Shown one piece after another: positions 16,416 to 23,097 of a stretch of DNA of 25,806 nucleotides. The notes beneath the pieces are model-generated. The model worked only from the letters and a program-made list of their open reading frames with translations, was not told where the DNA came from and made no database searches. The stretch covers positions 1 through 25,806 of the forward strand of contig JBKCXU010000156.1 of assembly GCA_046316025.1 (NCBI GenBank). The letters are read 5' to 3'. Position 1 is the first letter of the stretch. Each line of letters starts with the position of its first letter. A program made the position numbers and the translations under genes. The stretch is from JAJTHJ01 sp046316025. Its GTDB lineage: Bacteria; Pseudomonadota; Gammaproteobacteria; Burkholderiales; Burkholderiaceae_F.

Positions 16416-17036
16416 TCAGGCCGCGGACTTCTGCCCGATCTTGCGTTCGCGCCCGGCCCGCAGGTTGACGATGTTCTGGCGGTGCCGCCAGATGAGCAGC
16501 ACGGCCATCGCCGCCAGCGGCCAGACGACCGCATCGCCAAGGTCATAGGCAAGCGCATAGACGAGCGGCGCGCTCACCGCCGCGCAGAGCGAGGCCAGAG
16601 ACGAATAGCGGAACACCGCCGCCACGGCGAGCCACACCGCGCAGGCGGCCAACCCGATCCAGAAGTTGAGCGCGAGCAGTACGCCGAAAAAAGTGGCGAC
16701 CCCCTTGCCGCCCTGAAAGCGGAAGAAGACCGGGTACAGGTGCCCGAGAAACGCCGCCGCACCGACGCAGGCAAAGGCAAACGGCCCCAGCCCAAAGCCC
16801 GGCCCGAAGTACCGCGCCAACCACACCGCCACCGCGCCCTTGAGCGCATCGCCGAGCAGGGTGAGCAGCGCCGCGGCCTTGTTGCCGGTGCGCAGCACGT
16901 TGGTGGCGCCGGGGTTGTTGGAGCCGTAGCTGCGCGGATCGGCCAGGCCCATCGCGCGGCTGACCACCACGGCAAAGGAGATCGACCCCAGCAGGTAACC
17001 GGCGAGCACGGCGGTCCAAAGGGCGAGCAGTTCCAT
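16416..17036 (-). CDS. plsY: Glycerol-3-phosphate acyltransferase PlsY
   Basis: A 206-residue integral membrane enzyme that moves an acyl group from acyl-phosphate to sn-glycerol-3-phosphate, the first step of phospholipid synthesis in the PlsX/PlsY route. Family signatures: GYLLGSISFAVVVSRAMG in the first helix (most homologues have GSIPF; here Ser replaces Pro), SYGSNNPGATNVLRTGNK with the glycerol-phosphate-binding loop, GHLYPVFFRFQGGKGVAT and the C-terminal RHRQNIVNLRAGRERKIG. About five to six hydrophobic segments are present. It follows ybaK after nine bases, so it probably belongs to the same minus-strand transcript, and converges with tsaD; a tsaD-plsY neighbourhood is common in bacteria. 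Confidence 0.95.
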   Translation of the reverse strand: MELLALWTAVLAGYLLGSISFAVVVSRAMGLADPRSYGSNNPGATNVLRTGNKAAALLTLLGDALKGAVAVWLARYFGPGFGLGPFAFACVGAAAFLGHLYPVFFRFQGGKGVATFFGVLLALNFWIGLAACAVWLAVAAVFRYSSLASLCAAVSAPLVYALAYDLGDAVVWPLAAMAVLLIWRHRQNIVNLRAGRERKIGQKSAA

Positions 17037-17045
17037 CGGCGAGTC

Positions 17046-17537
17046 TCAATCTTCGAGGGCGCACTGTACTGGCGTGGCCCTGAGCGTATCGGTCAGCACT
17101 GCGGGCGCGATGCTGACCAGATACCCGCGCCGCCCGCCGTTGATGTAGATGAGCGGTAGCGCGAGCACGCTGCGCTCGACAAACACCGGCAGCGGCTTGC
17201 GCGTGCCGAAGGGCGAAGTGCCGCCGACCTGATAACCCGTGTGGCGCTGCGCCACCTCCGGCGTGCAGGGCTCGATCCGCTTGCGCCCGGCCTGCCGCGC
17301 CAGGTTCTTGGTCGAGACCTTGCGGTCGCCGTGCATCAGCACCAGCAGCGGGCGGGCGGCTTCGTCCTGCATCACCAGCGTCTTGACCACCGCGCGCTCC
17401 GGCACGCCGAGTGCCTGCGCCGACACGGCCGTGCCGCCGTGCTCGACGTACTCGTAAACGTGCTCGCCGAAAGCGATGCCGCGCGCCCGCAGCCAGGCGG
17501 TGGCGGGGGTTTCGGAGACGTGCTCGTGTTTGGGCAT
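17046..17537 (-). CDS. ybaK: Cys-tRNA(Pro) deacylase, YbaK type
   Basis: A 163-residue protein of the YbaK/EbsC family of the trans-editing aminoacyl-tRNA deacylases, which hydrolyse misacylated tRNA, typically Cys-tRNA(Pro), in the cytoplasm. Seen: the start TPATAWLRARGIAF, the conserved Lys52 in RAVVKTLVM needed for deacylation in the family, DRKVSTKNLARQAG, the loop GYQVGGTSPFGTRK and YINGGRRGYLVSI near the end. The length matches the family. It starts four bases after the xerD stop and is followed by plsY after nine bases, so the three are probably co-transcribed. Confidence 0.93.
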   Translation of the reverse strand: MPKHEHVSETPATAWLRARGIAFGEHVYEYVEHGGTAVSAQALGVPERAVVKTLVMQDEAARPLLVLMHGDRKVSTKNLARQAGRKRIEPCTPEVAQRHTGYQVGGTSPFGTRKPLPVFVERSVLALPLIYINGGRRGYLVSIAPAVLTDTLRATPVQCALED

Positions 17538-17541
17538 CGTC

Positions 17542-18423
17542 TCATCCCCGCGGGTGATGCTGGGCGTGCAGCGCCTTCAACCGCTCGCGCGCCACGTGCG
17601 TGTAGATCTGCGTGGTCGAGATGTCCGCGTGGCCGAGCAGCATCTGCACCACGCGCAAATCGGCGCCGTGATTGAGCAGATGAGTGGCAAACGCGTGCCG
17701 CAGCCCGTGCGGCGACAGCGGCGCGCCGATGCCCGCGCGCCGGGCGTAACGCTTGATCAGGTTCCAGAACATCTGCCGGCTCATCGGCGCGGCGCGGCGG
17801 GTGACGAAGACCGCCTCGGCGGCGCGCCCCGCCAGCAGCGCGGCTCGCGCCTGCGCGAGATAGCGTTGCAGCCAGTCGCGCGCCTCCTCGCCCAGGGGCA
17901 CGATCCGCTCCTTGCTGCCTTTGCCGAGCACGCGCACCAGCCCGTCGTTGAGCGAGACTTCGATCAACCGCAGCCCGACCAACTCCGACACCCGCAGCCC
18001 GGTCGCGTACAGCAGCTCGAGCATCGCGCGGTCGCGCAGGCCGAGCGGCGTCTCCACATTGGGTGCGGCGAGCAGCGCTTCGACCTGCGCCTCGGACAGC
18101 GACTGGGGAAAGCGCGGCGGCCGCTTGGCGTTGACCAGCCGCAGCGTCGGGTCGGCGGCCAGGCGCCCGTCGCGCAGCGCCCAGCGGAAGTAGCGCCGCA
18201 GGGTGGCCAGCCGCCGGTTGGCCGTGCTGGCGCGCGACACCGCGAACTGCGCGGCGAAGAAGGACTGCAAGTCCGCTTCAGTCGCGGCGGCGAGCGACCG
18301 CCCGCCCAGGTGTTGCGCCAGCGCGGCCAGATCGCGCCGGTAGGCGACCAGCGTGTTGGGCGCCAGCCCGTCTTCGAGCCAGATGGCGTCGAGGAAGGCG
18401 TCGATCTCGGCGCTGTCGGCCAC
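17542..18423 (-). CDS. xerD: Site-specific tyrosine recombinase XerD
   Basis: A 293-residue tyrosine recombinase that with XerC resolves chromosome dimers at dif under FtsK control. An N-terminal SAM-like core-binding domain (IDAFLDAIWLEDGLAPNTLVAYRRDL, then STANRRLATLRRYFRWA) leads to the catalytic domain with the full set Arg144 (TGLRVSELVGL), Lys168 (GKGSKERIVPL), His239 and Arg242 (SPHGLRHAFATHLL), His265 (LGHADISTTQIYTHV) and nucleophile Tyr274. The rest of the C-terminus (HPRG) is typical of XerD. GTG 18423 is taken as the start since homology begins there; TTG 18429 is an alternative, and no good ribosome site is seen. The frame stays open upstream through a repeat element that is not part of the gene. 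Confidence 0.93.
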   Translation of the reverse strand: MADSAEIDAFLDAIWLEDGLAPNTLVAYRRDLAALAQHLGGRSLAAATEADLQSFFAAQFAVSRASTANRRLATLRRYFRWALRDGRLAADPTLRLVNAKRPPRFPQSLSEAQVEALLAAPNVETPLGLRDRAMLELLYATGLRVSELVGLRLIEVSLNDGLVRVLGKGSKERIVPLGEEARDWLQRYLAQARAALLAGRAAEAVFVTRRAAPMSRQMFWNLIKRYARRAGIGAPLSPHGLRHAFATHLLNHGADLRVVQMLLGHADISTTQIYTHVARERLKALHAQHHPRG

Positions 18424-18453
18424 AGTCAACGCGTGGATCAGATGGCCCGACGC

Positions 18454-18526
18454 ACCGTCGTTCCTGCAGTAGCGGGAACCCGGCGAGATCTCGCCCTCTG
18501 GATACCCGCTGCCGCGGGCATGACCG
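18454..18526. repeat. Dispersed intergenic repeat (CGTCATTCC/GGAATGACG type) upstream of xerD
   Basis: Read on the minus strand, it has CCGGTCATGCCCGCGGCAGC near one end, GGTATCCAG in the middle, and GTTCCCGC...GCAGGAACGACGG at the other end. This is a degenerate copy of the widespread proteobacterial element whose ends read like CGTCATTCCCGC. Translated, it gives the telltale WIPAAAGMTG and GSRYCRNDG strings. It fills the gap between the chalcone-isomerase-like gene and xerD. Confidence 0.75.
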
Positions 18527-18542
18527 GGCTTCCGCGGCAGCC

Positions 18543-19127
18543 CTATCCGCCCAACAGCGCCTTTTTCAGATCCGCATCGGCCGGCTTCTCGCCCAACCAG
18601 ATGCGCAGCACGGCGGTAAAGAAATCTTCGCCGGGAATCGGGTTGCCGATCGGCTTGCCGTTGACCACCACGCGCGTGCCGGAATCGGGCAGGAACTCGA
18701 AGTTGATCGCATCGCCCTTCTTGGCCTCGCCGTGGGATTTGAGCGCCGCAGTCAGTGCGTCGGCCTGCGGTTTCATTGCCGCGATCTGCGCATCGGTCGA
18801 GTTGTTGCGCAGCCCCTCGTTGAGCGACGAGGCGAAGGTATCCGCATCGACGTCGCGCAGCATGCCAATTTGCACGCGGCGCGGCCCCTTTTGCGCCAGC
18901 AGTTCGGCCGCCGACTTGGACTTCTGCGGCACGTACAGCCCCGCCGCATAGACCTTGAAAATGGCGCGCTTGCGCACGCCCGCGCCGTTCAGTTGCAGCG
19001 TGGCGCCGCCGACCTGGATGCTCGGCTCGAACTTCACACCCTCCACATCCACCACCTGCGCGCCGGCGCCGGTGGCAACGGCCAGCCAAAGGCCGGCGGC
19101 GGTGGCCAGAAAAACTCGTTTGTTCAT
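18543..19127 (-). CDS. Secreted chalcone isomerase-like protein
   Basis: A 194-residue exported protein. A signal peptide (KR, hydrophobic run, cleavage after GAGA near residue 23) is followed by a chalcone-isomerase-like fold domain (PF16036 type): VDVEGVKFEPSIQVGGATLQ, LNGAGVRKRAIFKVYAAGLYV, a middle helical part (FASSLNEGLRNN) and GTRVVVNGKPIGNPIPGEDF, FTAVLRIWLGEKPAD. Bacterial members are periplasmic and of unknown function, possibly binding fatty-acid-like ligands; they should not be assumed to act on flavonoids. The start overlaps the ispH stop (ATGA) and has AGGAG within the end of ispH, so the two are translationally coupled. Confidence 0.85.
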   Translation of the reverse strand: MNKRVFLATAAGLWLAVATGAGAQVVDVEGVKFEPSIQVGGATLQLNGAGVRKRAIFKVYAAGLYVPQKSKSAAELLAQKGPRRVQIGMLRDVDADTFASSLNEGLRNNSTDAQIAAMKPQADALTAALKSHGEAKKGDAINFEFLPDSGTRVVVNGKPIGNPIPGEDFFTAVLRIWLGEKPADADLKKALLGG

Positions 19128-20086
19128 TGCGTCGTCTCCTTTTCGTGGTTAAGCGGGGCCGCACTGCGCCCCAGTCCCTTGGGCATCGGAAAGACGATTC
19201 CCTCCTCCACCCCCGGCAAATTGCGCACACTGGCCGCACCCAGCTCCTTCAACCGCGCCAGCAACTGCTCGACCAGCAACTCCGGCGCCGAGGCACCTGC
19301 GGTCACGCCCACGCGCTTGCGGCCTTCAACCCAGGCGGGATCGAGATCGTCGGCGCTGTCCACCAGATAGGCCGGGCGGCCGAAGCGCTCGGCTACCTCG
19401 CGCAGACGATTGGAATTGGAACTCGTCGGGCTGCCGATCACGATCACCACGTCCACCTGCGGCGCCATGAACTTGACCGCGTCCTGCCGGTTCTGAGTGG
19501 CGTAGCAGATGTCGTTCATCTTCGGCTCGGCGATCTTCGGGAAGCGCGCCTGCAGAGCCGCGACCACCGCCGCCGCGTCGTCGAGCGACAGCGTGGTCTG
19601 CGTCACGTAGGCCAAGCGCTCCGGGTCGCGCACGTGCAGTGAGGCGACGTCTTCCGGCGTTTCCACGAGGTAAATGCCGTCCTCGGCCTGGCCCATCGTG
19701 CCTTCCACTTCCGGGTGGCCGGCGTGCCCGATCATCACGATCTCGCGGCCCTCGCGCCGCATCTTGGCGACTTCCACGTGCACCTTGAGCACCAGCGGGC
19801 AGGTGGCGTCGAACACGTTCAGCCCGCGCGCCTGCGCCGCGCGGCGCACCGCGCGCGACACGCCGTGCGCAGAGAACACCAGGGTTGCGCCGGCCGGCAC
19901 CTGGTCCAGTTCCTCGACGAAAACGGCGCCCTTGGCGCGCAGATCGGACACCACGAACGTGTTGTGCACGATCTCGTGCTTCACGTAGATGGGCGCGCCG
20001 AACTTGGCAAGCGCCCGCTCGACGATCTCGATCGCCCGGTCCACCCCGGCGCAAAAACCGCGCGGCTGCGCCAAAACGACTTGCAT
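19124..20086 (-). CDS. ispH: 4-hydroxy-3-methylbut-2-enyl diphosphate reductase
   Basis: A 320-residue iron-sulfur enzyme for the last step of the MEP isoprenoid pathway, making IPP and DMAPP from HMBPP in the cytoplasm. The three cluster ligands are present: Cys12 (RGFCAGVDRAI), Cys96 (DATCPLVLKVH) and Cys194 (NDICYATQNRQ). Substrate residues His41, His74 and His124 and the proton-relay Glu126 (GHPEVEGTMG) are in place, as is GSPTSSNSNRLREVA. ATG 20086 overlaps the fkpB stop (TGATG) and has GGAG upstream; a GTG one codon earlier is possible. The fkpB-ispH pairing is as in E. coli, which supports both names. Confidence 0.97.
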   Translation of the reverse strand: MQVVLAQPRGFCAGVDRAIEIVERALAKFGAPIYVKHEIVHNTFVVSDLRAKGAVFVEELDQVPAGATLVFSAHGVSRAVRRAAQARGLNVFDATCPLVLKVHVEVAKMRREGREIVMIGHAGHPEVEGTMGQAEDGIYLVETPEDVASLHVRDPERLAYVTQTTLSLDDAAAVVAALQARFPKIAEPKMNDICYATQNRQDAVKFMAPQVDVVIVIGSPTSSNSNRLREVAERFGRPAYLVDSADDLDPAWVEGRKRVGVTAGASAPELLVEQLLARLKELGAASVRNLPGVEEGIVFPMPKGLGRSAAPLNHEKETTQ

Positions 20087-20535
20087 CACAACACTCCGAT
20101 CACGCGTACCGCAAACTGCACCGGCAGCCCGGCCAGCGGATGGTTGAAGTCCACCACCACGTGCTCATCGTCCGCGTCCTTGAGCACGCCGCCCATCTGC
20201 ACACCGTCGGCGAGTGCCAGCCGCACCACGTCGCCGGGCGCGTAGTCGGCATCGGGCTCGGTGTTGGCGTCGAAGAGCTTGCGGCTCAACCGCTGCACGA
20301 GCTCCGGGTTGCGTCTGCCGTAGGCCTCGCCGGCCGGCACCTCGAACTGCGCTTCCACGCCCTCATCCAGGCCAAGCAACCGCTGCTCAAGAGGCGCGGC
20401 CAGTTGGCCGGCGCCCAATTGCAGCGTGGCGGGCCGCGCGTCGAAGGTGCTGAACACCTCGCGCCAGCCGTCGCGTTCCGCCACCGCCAGCCGGTAGTGA
20501 ATAGTCACGTGGGAATCCGGGCCGATTTGCGCCAT
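20086..20535 (-). CDS. fkpB: FKBP-type peptidyl-prolyl cis-trans isomerase FkpB/SlpA
   Basis: A 149-residue FKBP-domain protein with the insert-in-flap (IF) chaperone region of the SlyD/SlpA branch. The FKBP strands open with SHVTIHYRLAV and the domain shows VFSTFDARPATLQLGAGQLA, LLGLDEGVEAQFEVPAGEAYG and NPELVQRLSRKLF, then the IF segment and the closing VVVDFNHPLAGLPVQFAV. No His-rich tail as in SlyD is present, which points to FkpB/SlpA. It would speed proline isomerisation during folding in the cytoplasm. ATG 20535 is chosen because the domain begins there. It leads the ispH operon; the 31 bases between it and divergent radC must hold both promoters. Confidence 0.92.
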   Translation of the reverse strand: MAQIGPDSHVTIHYRLAVAERDGWREVFSTFDARPATLQLGAGQLAAPLEQRLLGLDEGVEAQFEVPAGEAYGRRNPELVQRLSRKLFDANTEPDADYAPGDVVRLALADGVQMGGVLKDADDEHVVVDFNHPLAGLPVQFAVRVIGVL

Positions 20536-20566
20536 AGTCGCGACGATTCTAGCCGTCGAGGCGCAC

Positions 20567-21241
20567 ATGTCGATCAAGGATTGGCCCGAGTCCGAACGCC
20601 CGCGCGAGCGCCTTCTGGCGCACGGTGCCGACACCCTCACCGAAGCCGACCTGCTGGCGATCTGCCTGCGCACCGGGCTGCCCGGCCGCAGCGCGCTGGA
20701 GCTGGCGCGCGCGGCACTCGACCGCTTTGGCAGCCTGCGCGGGCTGCTGTCCGCGCATCACGAAGAACTCACCGCGCTGCCCGGCTTCGGCCCGGCCAAG
20801 GCCGCGCAGCTGATCGCCGTGCTCGAACTCGCCCGCCGCACGCTGAAGGAAGACGTGCGCGACGGCGACGTGCTCGCCACCCCGGCCAAGGTGCGCGAAT
20901 ACCTGCGCCTGTACTTCGTCGGCCGGCAGGACGAAGCCTTCGTCGCCCTGTATCTGGACGCGCAAAACCGCCTGCTCGAAGTCGAGGAACTGTTCCGCGG
21001 CACGCTCACGCAGACCAGCGTTTACCCGCGGGTGGTCGTGCGCGCCGCCCTGCGCCGCAACGCCGGCGCGGTGATCTTCGCCCACAACCATCCGTCGGGC
21101 GTGGCCGAGCCGAGCCGCGCCGACGAACGGCTGACCCACTCGCTGAAAGACGCGCTGGCGCTGGTCGAGGTGCGGGTGGTCGACCACATCATCGTCACCG
21201 GCGGCAGCACGCTGTCCTTTGTCGAGCGCGGGCTGCTTTGA
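20567..21241 (+). CDS. radC: RadC family protein (JAMM/MPN domain)
   Basis: A 224-residue protein. Residues ~1-95 include a helix-hairpin-helix region (LPGFGPAKAAQLIAVLELAR); residues ~100-224 are the MPN domain with the JAMM zinc motif H173-N-H175-P-S177...D186 (HNHPSGVAEPSRAD) and the upstream Glu. The family was first linked to DNA repair, but that role is doubtful, and its substrate is unknown; the JAMM motif suggests metalloprotease-like chemistry. It is divergent from fkpB with a 31-base gap. The radC-rpmB-rpmG order is conserved in betaproteobacteria. Confidence 0.95.
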   Translation: MSIKDWPESERPRERLLAHGADTLTEADLLAICLRTGLPGRSALELARAALDRFGSLRGLLSAHHEELTALPGFGPAKAAQLIAVLELARRTLKEDVRDGDVLATPAKVREYLRLYFVGRQDEAFVALYLDAQNRLLEVEELFRGTLTQTSVYPRVVVRAALRRNAGAVIFAHNHPSGVAEPSRADERLTHSLKDALALVEVRVVDHIIVTGGSTLSFVERGLL

Positions 21242-21258
21242 ACCGCCCGGCGCGGTTT
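21241..21258 (+). terminator. Weak hairpin directly after radC
   Basis: AACCGC-CCGGC-GCGGTT begins at the last base of the radC stop and ends in a run of only three T, so any termination is probably partial. It overlaps the -35 region of the rpmB promoter. Confidence 0.45.
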
Positions 21259-21286
21259 GCGCCGCGACCGCGCGCTCACCTATAAT
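21257..21286 (+). promoter_or_regulatory. Sigma-70 promoter of rpmB-rpmG
   Basis: A perfect TATAAT -10 at 21281-21286 stands out in GC-rich DNA. A weak -35 (TTGCGC, 21257-21262) lies 18 bases upstream. Transcription would start near 21293, giving a leader of about 55 bases before rpmB. Confidence 0.8.
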
Positions 21287-21300
21287 GACGGGCTTTCGTC

Positions 21301-21319
21301 CCGCCGGGTCTGCCGGCGG
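21301..21319 (+). other. Hairpin in the rpmB mRNA leader
   Basis: CCGCCGG-GTCTG-CCGGCGG, a 7-base perfect stem, lies between the promoter and the AAGGAG of rpmB. It may stabilise the leader or bind a ribosomal protein for feedback control; there is no direct evidence. Confidence 0.5.
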
Positions 21320-21346
21320 CAAACCCACAGATAAAGGAGTTCGCCG

Positions 21347-21580
21347 ATGGCACGCGTGTGTCAAGTCACCGGCAAGAAGCCGATGGTCGGCAACAACGTC
21401 TCGCACGCCAACAACAAGACCAAGCGCCGCTTCCTGCCCAACCTGCAATACCGCCGTTTCTGGGTCGAGAGCGAAAAGCGCTGGGTGCGGCTGCGCCTGA
21501 CCAACGCCGGCTTGCGGCAGATCGACAAGGTCGGCATCGATACGGTGCTGGCCGATTTGCGCGCCCGCGGCGCTGCGTAA
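21347..21580 (+). CDS. rpmB: 50S ribosomal protein L28
   Basis: A 77-residue basic protein of the large ribosomal subunit. It begins MARVCQVTGKKPMVGNNVSH and contains NNKTKRRFLPNLQYRRFWVE, and RLRLTNAGLRQIDKVGIDTVL, all highly conserved in proteobacterial L28. AAGGAG sits about eight bases before ATG 21347. It is followed by rpmG after an 11-base gap, as in most proteobacteria, and the pair shares a TATAAT promoter and an intrinsic terminator. Confidence 0.98.
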   Translation: MARVCQVTGKKPMVGNNVSHANNKTKRRFLPNLQYRRFWVESEKRWVRLRLTNAGLRQIDKVGIDTVLADLRARGAA

Positions 21581-21591
21581 GGAGAACCATC

Positions 21592-21759
21592 ATGGCCAAA
21601 GGCGCCCGCGAAAAAATCAAGCTCGAATCCTCGGCCGGTACCGGCCACTTCTACACCGCCACCAAGAACAAGCGCACTACGCCGGACAAGCTGGCGTTCA
21701 TGAAGTACGACCCGGTGGCGCGCAAGCACGTCGAGTACAAGGAAACCAAGCTCAAGTAA
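21592..21759 (+). CDS. rpmG: 50S ribosomal protein L33
   Basis: A 55-residue basic protein of the large subunit: MAKGAREKIKLESSAGTGHF followed by YTATKNKRTTPDKLAFMKYD. It has no cysteines, so it is the zinc-independent (C-minus) form of L33. GGAG lies shortly upstream, right after the rpmB stop, indicating co-translation with L28. Confidence 0.98.
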   Translation: MAKGAREKIKLESSAGTGHFYTATKNKRTTPDKLAFMKYDPVARKHVEYKETKLK

Positions 21760-21780
21760 GCGGCGCGTTTTCCAACAACG

Positions 21781-21810
21781 AAAAGCCCGGCCATGGCCGG
21801 GCTTTTTTTT
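21781..21810. terminator. Strong intrinsic terminator of rpmBG (bidirectional)
   Basis: AAAAGCCCGGCC-AT-GGCCGGGCTTTT is a perfect palindrome followed by more T (eight in all) on the plus strand, just after rpmG. On the minus strand it also ends in TTTT, 15 bases past the desaturase stop, so it probably terminates both convergent units. Confidence 0.95.
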
Positions 21811-21824
21811 CGCGACTCGCTGCG

Positions 21825-23015
21825 TCAGGCGCGTACCGGCGCGTACGAGCGCATCCGCAAAGCGATCCTTTGCAGCGCCTCGTTGCCGCTTGCCTCGGCC
21901 TTGGCGATCCACTGCTCCAACTGCGCCAGCATCTGCTCGCGCGAGGCCGAAGACTTGCCCCACACGGCGGCGAGTTCCGCGCGCATTTCGACCAGTGTTT
22001 TCAGCGCGCGGCTGTGCGCCAGCAAGTCGCGCAGCGTTTGCTGCTCGGCCGGCGGCAACGCCGAGACGTCTTCCTTGCGCAGCCAGCGCTTGAGCGCCGC
22101 AAACCGGCTGCGCTCCGCCGCCGGCAGCGCGCGCAACTCGGCGCGCAGCGTACGGCGCACGCCGCGCGCGTAGCGGGCGAGGATGTCGTAGCGGTTGGTA
22201 ATCACCGCTTGCAGCGTTTGTGCGTCCACGTTGCGCGGCTCGGCGATCTTGGGCACCGGCGCGCGGCGCAACACTTTGGCCAAGCCCAGCGCGGAGAGGA
22301 TCCGGATGTAGCCCCAGCCCAGGTCGAACTCGTACCACTTGACCGAAAACTTCGCGCTGGTGGCATAGGTATGGTGGTTGTTGTGCAGCTCTTCGCCGCC
22401 GATCCATAGGCCGAGCGGCGAAATGTTGGTGCTGGCGTCCGGCGAGTCGAAGTTGCGGTAACCCCAGTAGTGGCCGATGCCGTTGATGATGCCGGCAGCG
22501 TGGAACGGAATCCACATCATCTGCACCGCCCACACTGCGAGCCCCGCCCAGCCGAACAGAATCATGTCGATGCCGACCATGATGCCCACGCCCTGCCAGC
22601 TAAAGCGCGAATACACGTTGCGCTCCAGCCAGTCGTCCGGCGTGCCGTGGCCGTAGCGGGCCAGCGTTTCCGCGTTGTTGGATTCGGCGATGTACAACTC
22701 CGCGCCCTGCCACAGCACGGTATTGATGCCGCGCGTCTGCGGGCTGTGCGGGTCTTCGGGCGTCTCGCACTTGGCGTGGTGTTTGCGGTGAATCGACGCC
22801 CACTCCTTGGTCTGCATGCCGGTGGTGAGCCACAGCCAGAAGCGGAAAAAGTGCGCCACCGCCGGGTGCAAGTCCAGCGCGCGGTGCGCCTGGCAGCGGT
22901 GCAGGTAGATCGTCACCGCGGCGATGGTGATCTGCGTCATCGCCAGCATGGCGAGGACGACCTGCCACCAAGTCGAGTTGAGCAGGCCACCATCGAGAAA
23001 TTCAAGCAGGTACAT
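21825..23015 (-). CDS. Membrane fatty-acid (acyl-CoA/acyl-lipid) desaturase with C-terminal extension
   Basis: A 396-residue membrane di-iron desaturase that introduces a cis double bond into fatty acyl chains with O2. The three histidine boxes are complete: HRCQAH (39-44), HRKHH (76-80) and HNNHH (211-215), set between hydrophobic helices; NISPLGLWIGGEELHNNHHT and FSVKWYEFDLGWGYI are typical of delta-9 type enzymes (DesC/stearoyl-CoA type). After about residue 265 comes a ~130-residue charged helical extension not needed for catalysis, whose end (LKTLVEMRAELAAVWGKS, then LEQWIAKAEASGNEALQRIA) resembles the C-terminal part of ISL3-type transposases. GGAG lies six bases before ATG 23015, and an FNR-like box lies ~70 bases upstream. 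Confidence 0.93.
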   Translation of the reverse strand: MYLLEFLDGGLLNSTWWQVVLAMLAMTQITIAAVTIYLHRCQAHRALDLHPAVAHFFRFWLWLTTGMQTKEWASIHRKHHAKCETPEDPHSPQTRGINTVLWQGAELYIAESNNAETLARYGHGTPDDWLERNVYSRFSWQGVGIMVGIDMILFGWAGLAVWAVQMMWIPFHAAGIINGIGHYWGYRNFDSPDASTNISPLGLWIGGEELHNNHHTYATSAKFSVKWYEFDLGWGYIRILSALGLAKVLRRAPVPKIAEPRNVDAQTLQAVITNRYDILARYARGVRRTLRAELRALPAAERSRFAALKRWLRKEDVSALPPAEQQTLRDLLAHSRALKTLVEMRAELAAVWGKSSASREQMLAQLEQWIAKAEASGNEALQRIALRMRSYAPVRA

Positions 23016-23083
23016 CAGGTGCTCCAGAAGGATGCAGTAAGTTCATCCGCGGGCGATGCTGCGGGTTCGCGTGCCGGGACATT

Positions 23084-23097
23084 TTGAGCCAGATCAA
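23084..23097 (-). promoter_or_regulatory. FNR/ANR-like box upstream of the desaturase gene
   Basis: Read on the minus strand, TTGATCTGGCTCAA matches the FNR/ANR consensus TTGAT-N4-ATCAA at nine of ten positions. Its centre is about 75 bases before the desaturase ATG. It overlaps the 3' end of mscS (stop at 23094). Oxygen-responsive control of an O2-requiring desaturase would be sensible. Whether it activates or represses cannot be told; no strong -10 was found at the class II spacing. Confidence 0.6.

Noticed and set aside
18424..19239. xerD as a longer protein reading back into the upstream gene
   Set aside because: The upstream part is a dispersed repeat plus the shadow of the chalcone-isomerase-like gene.
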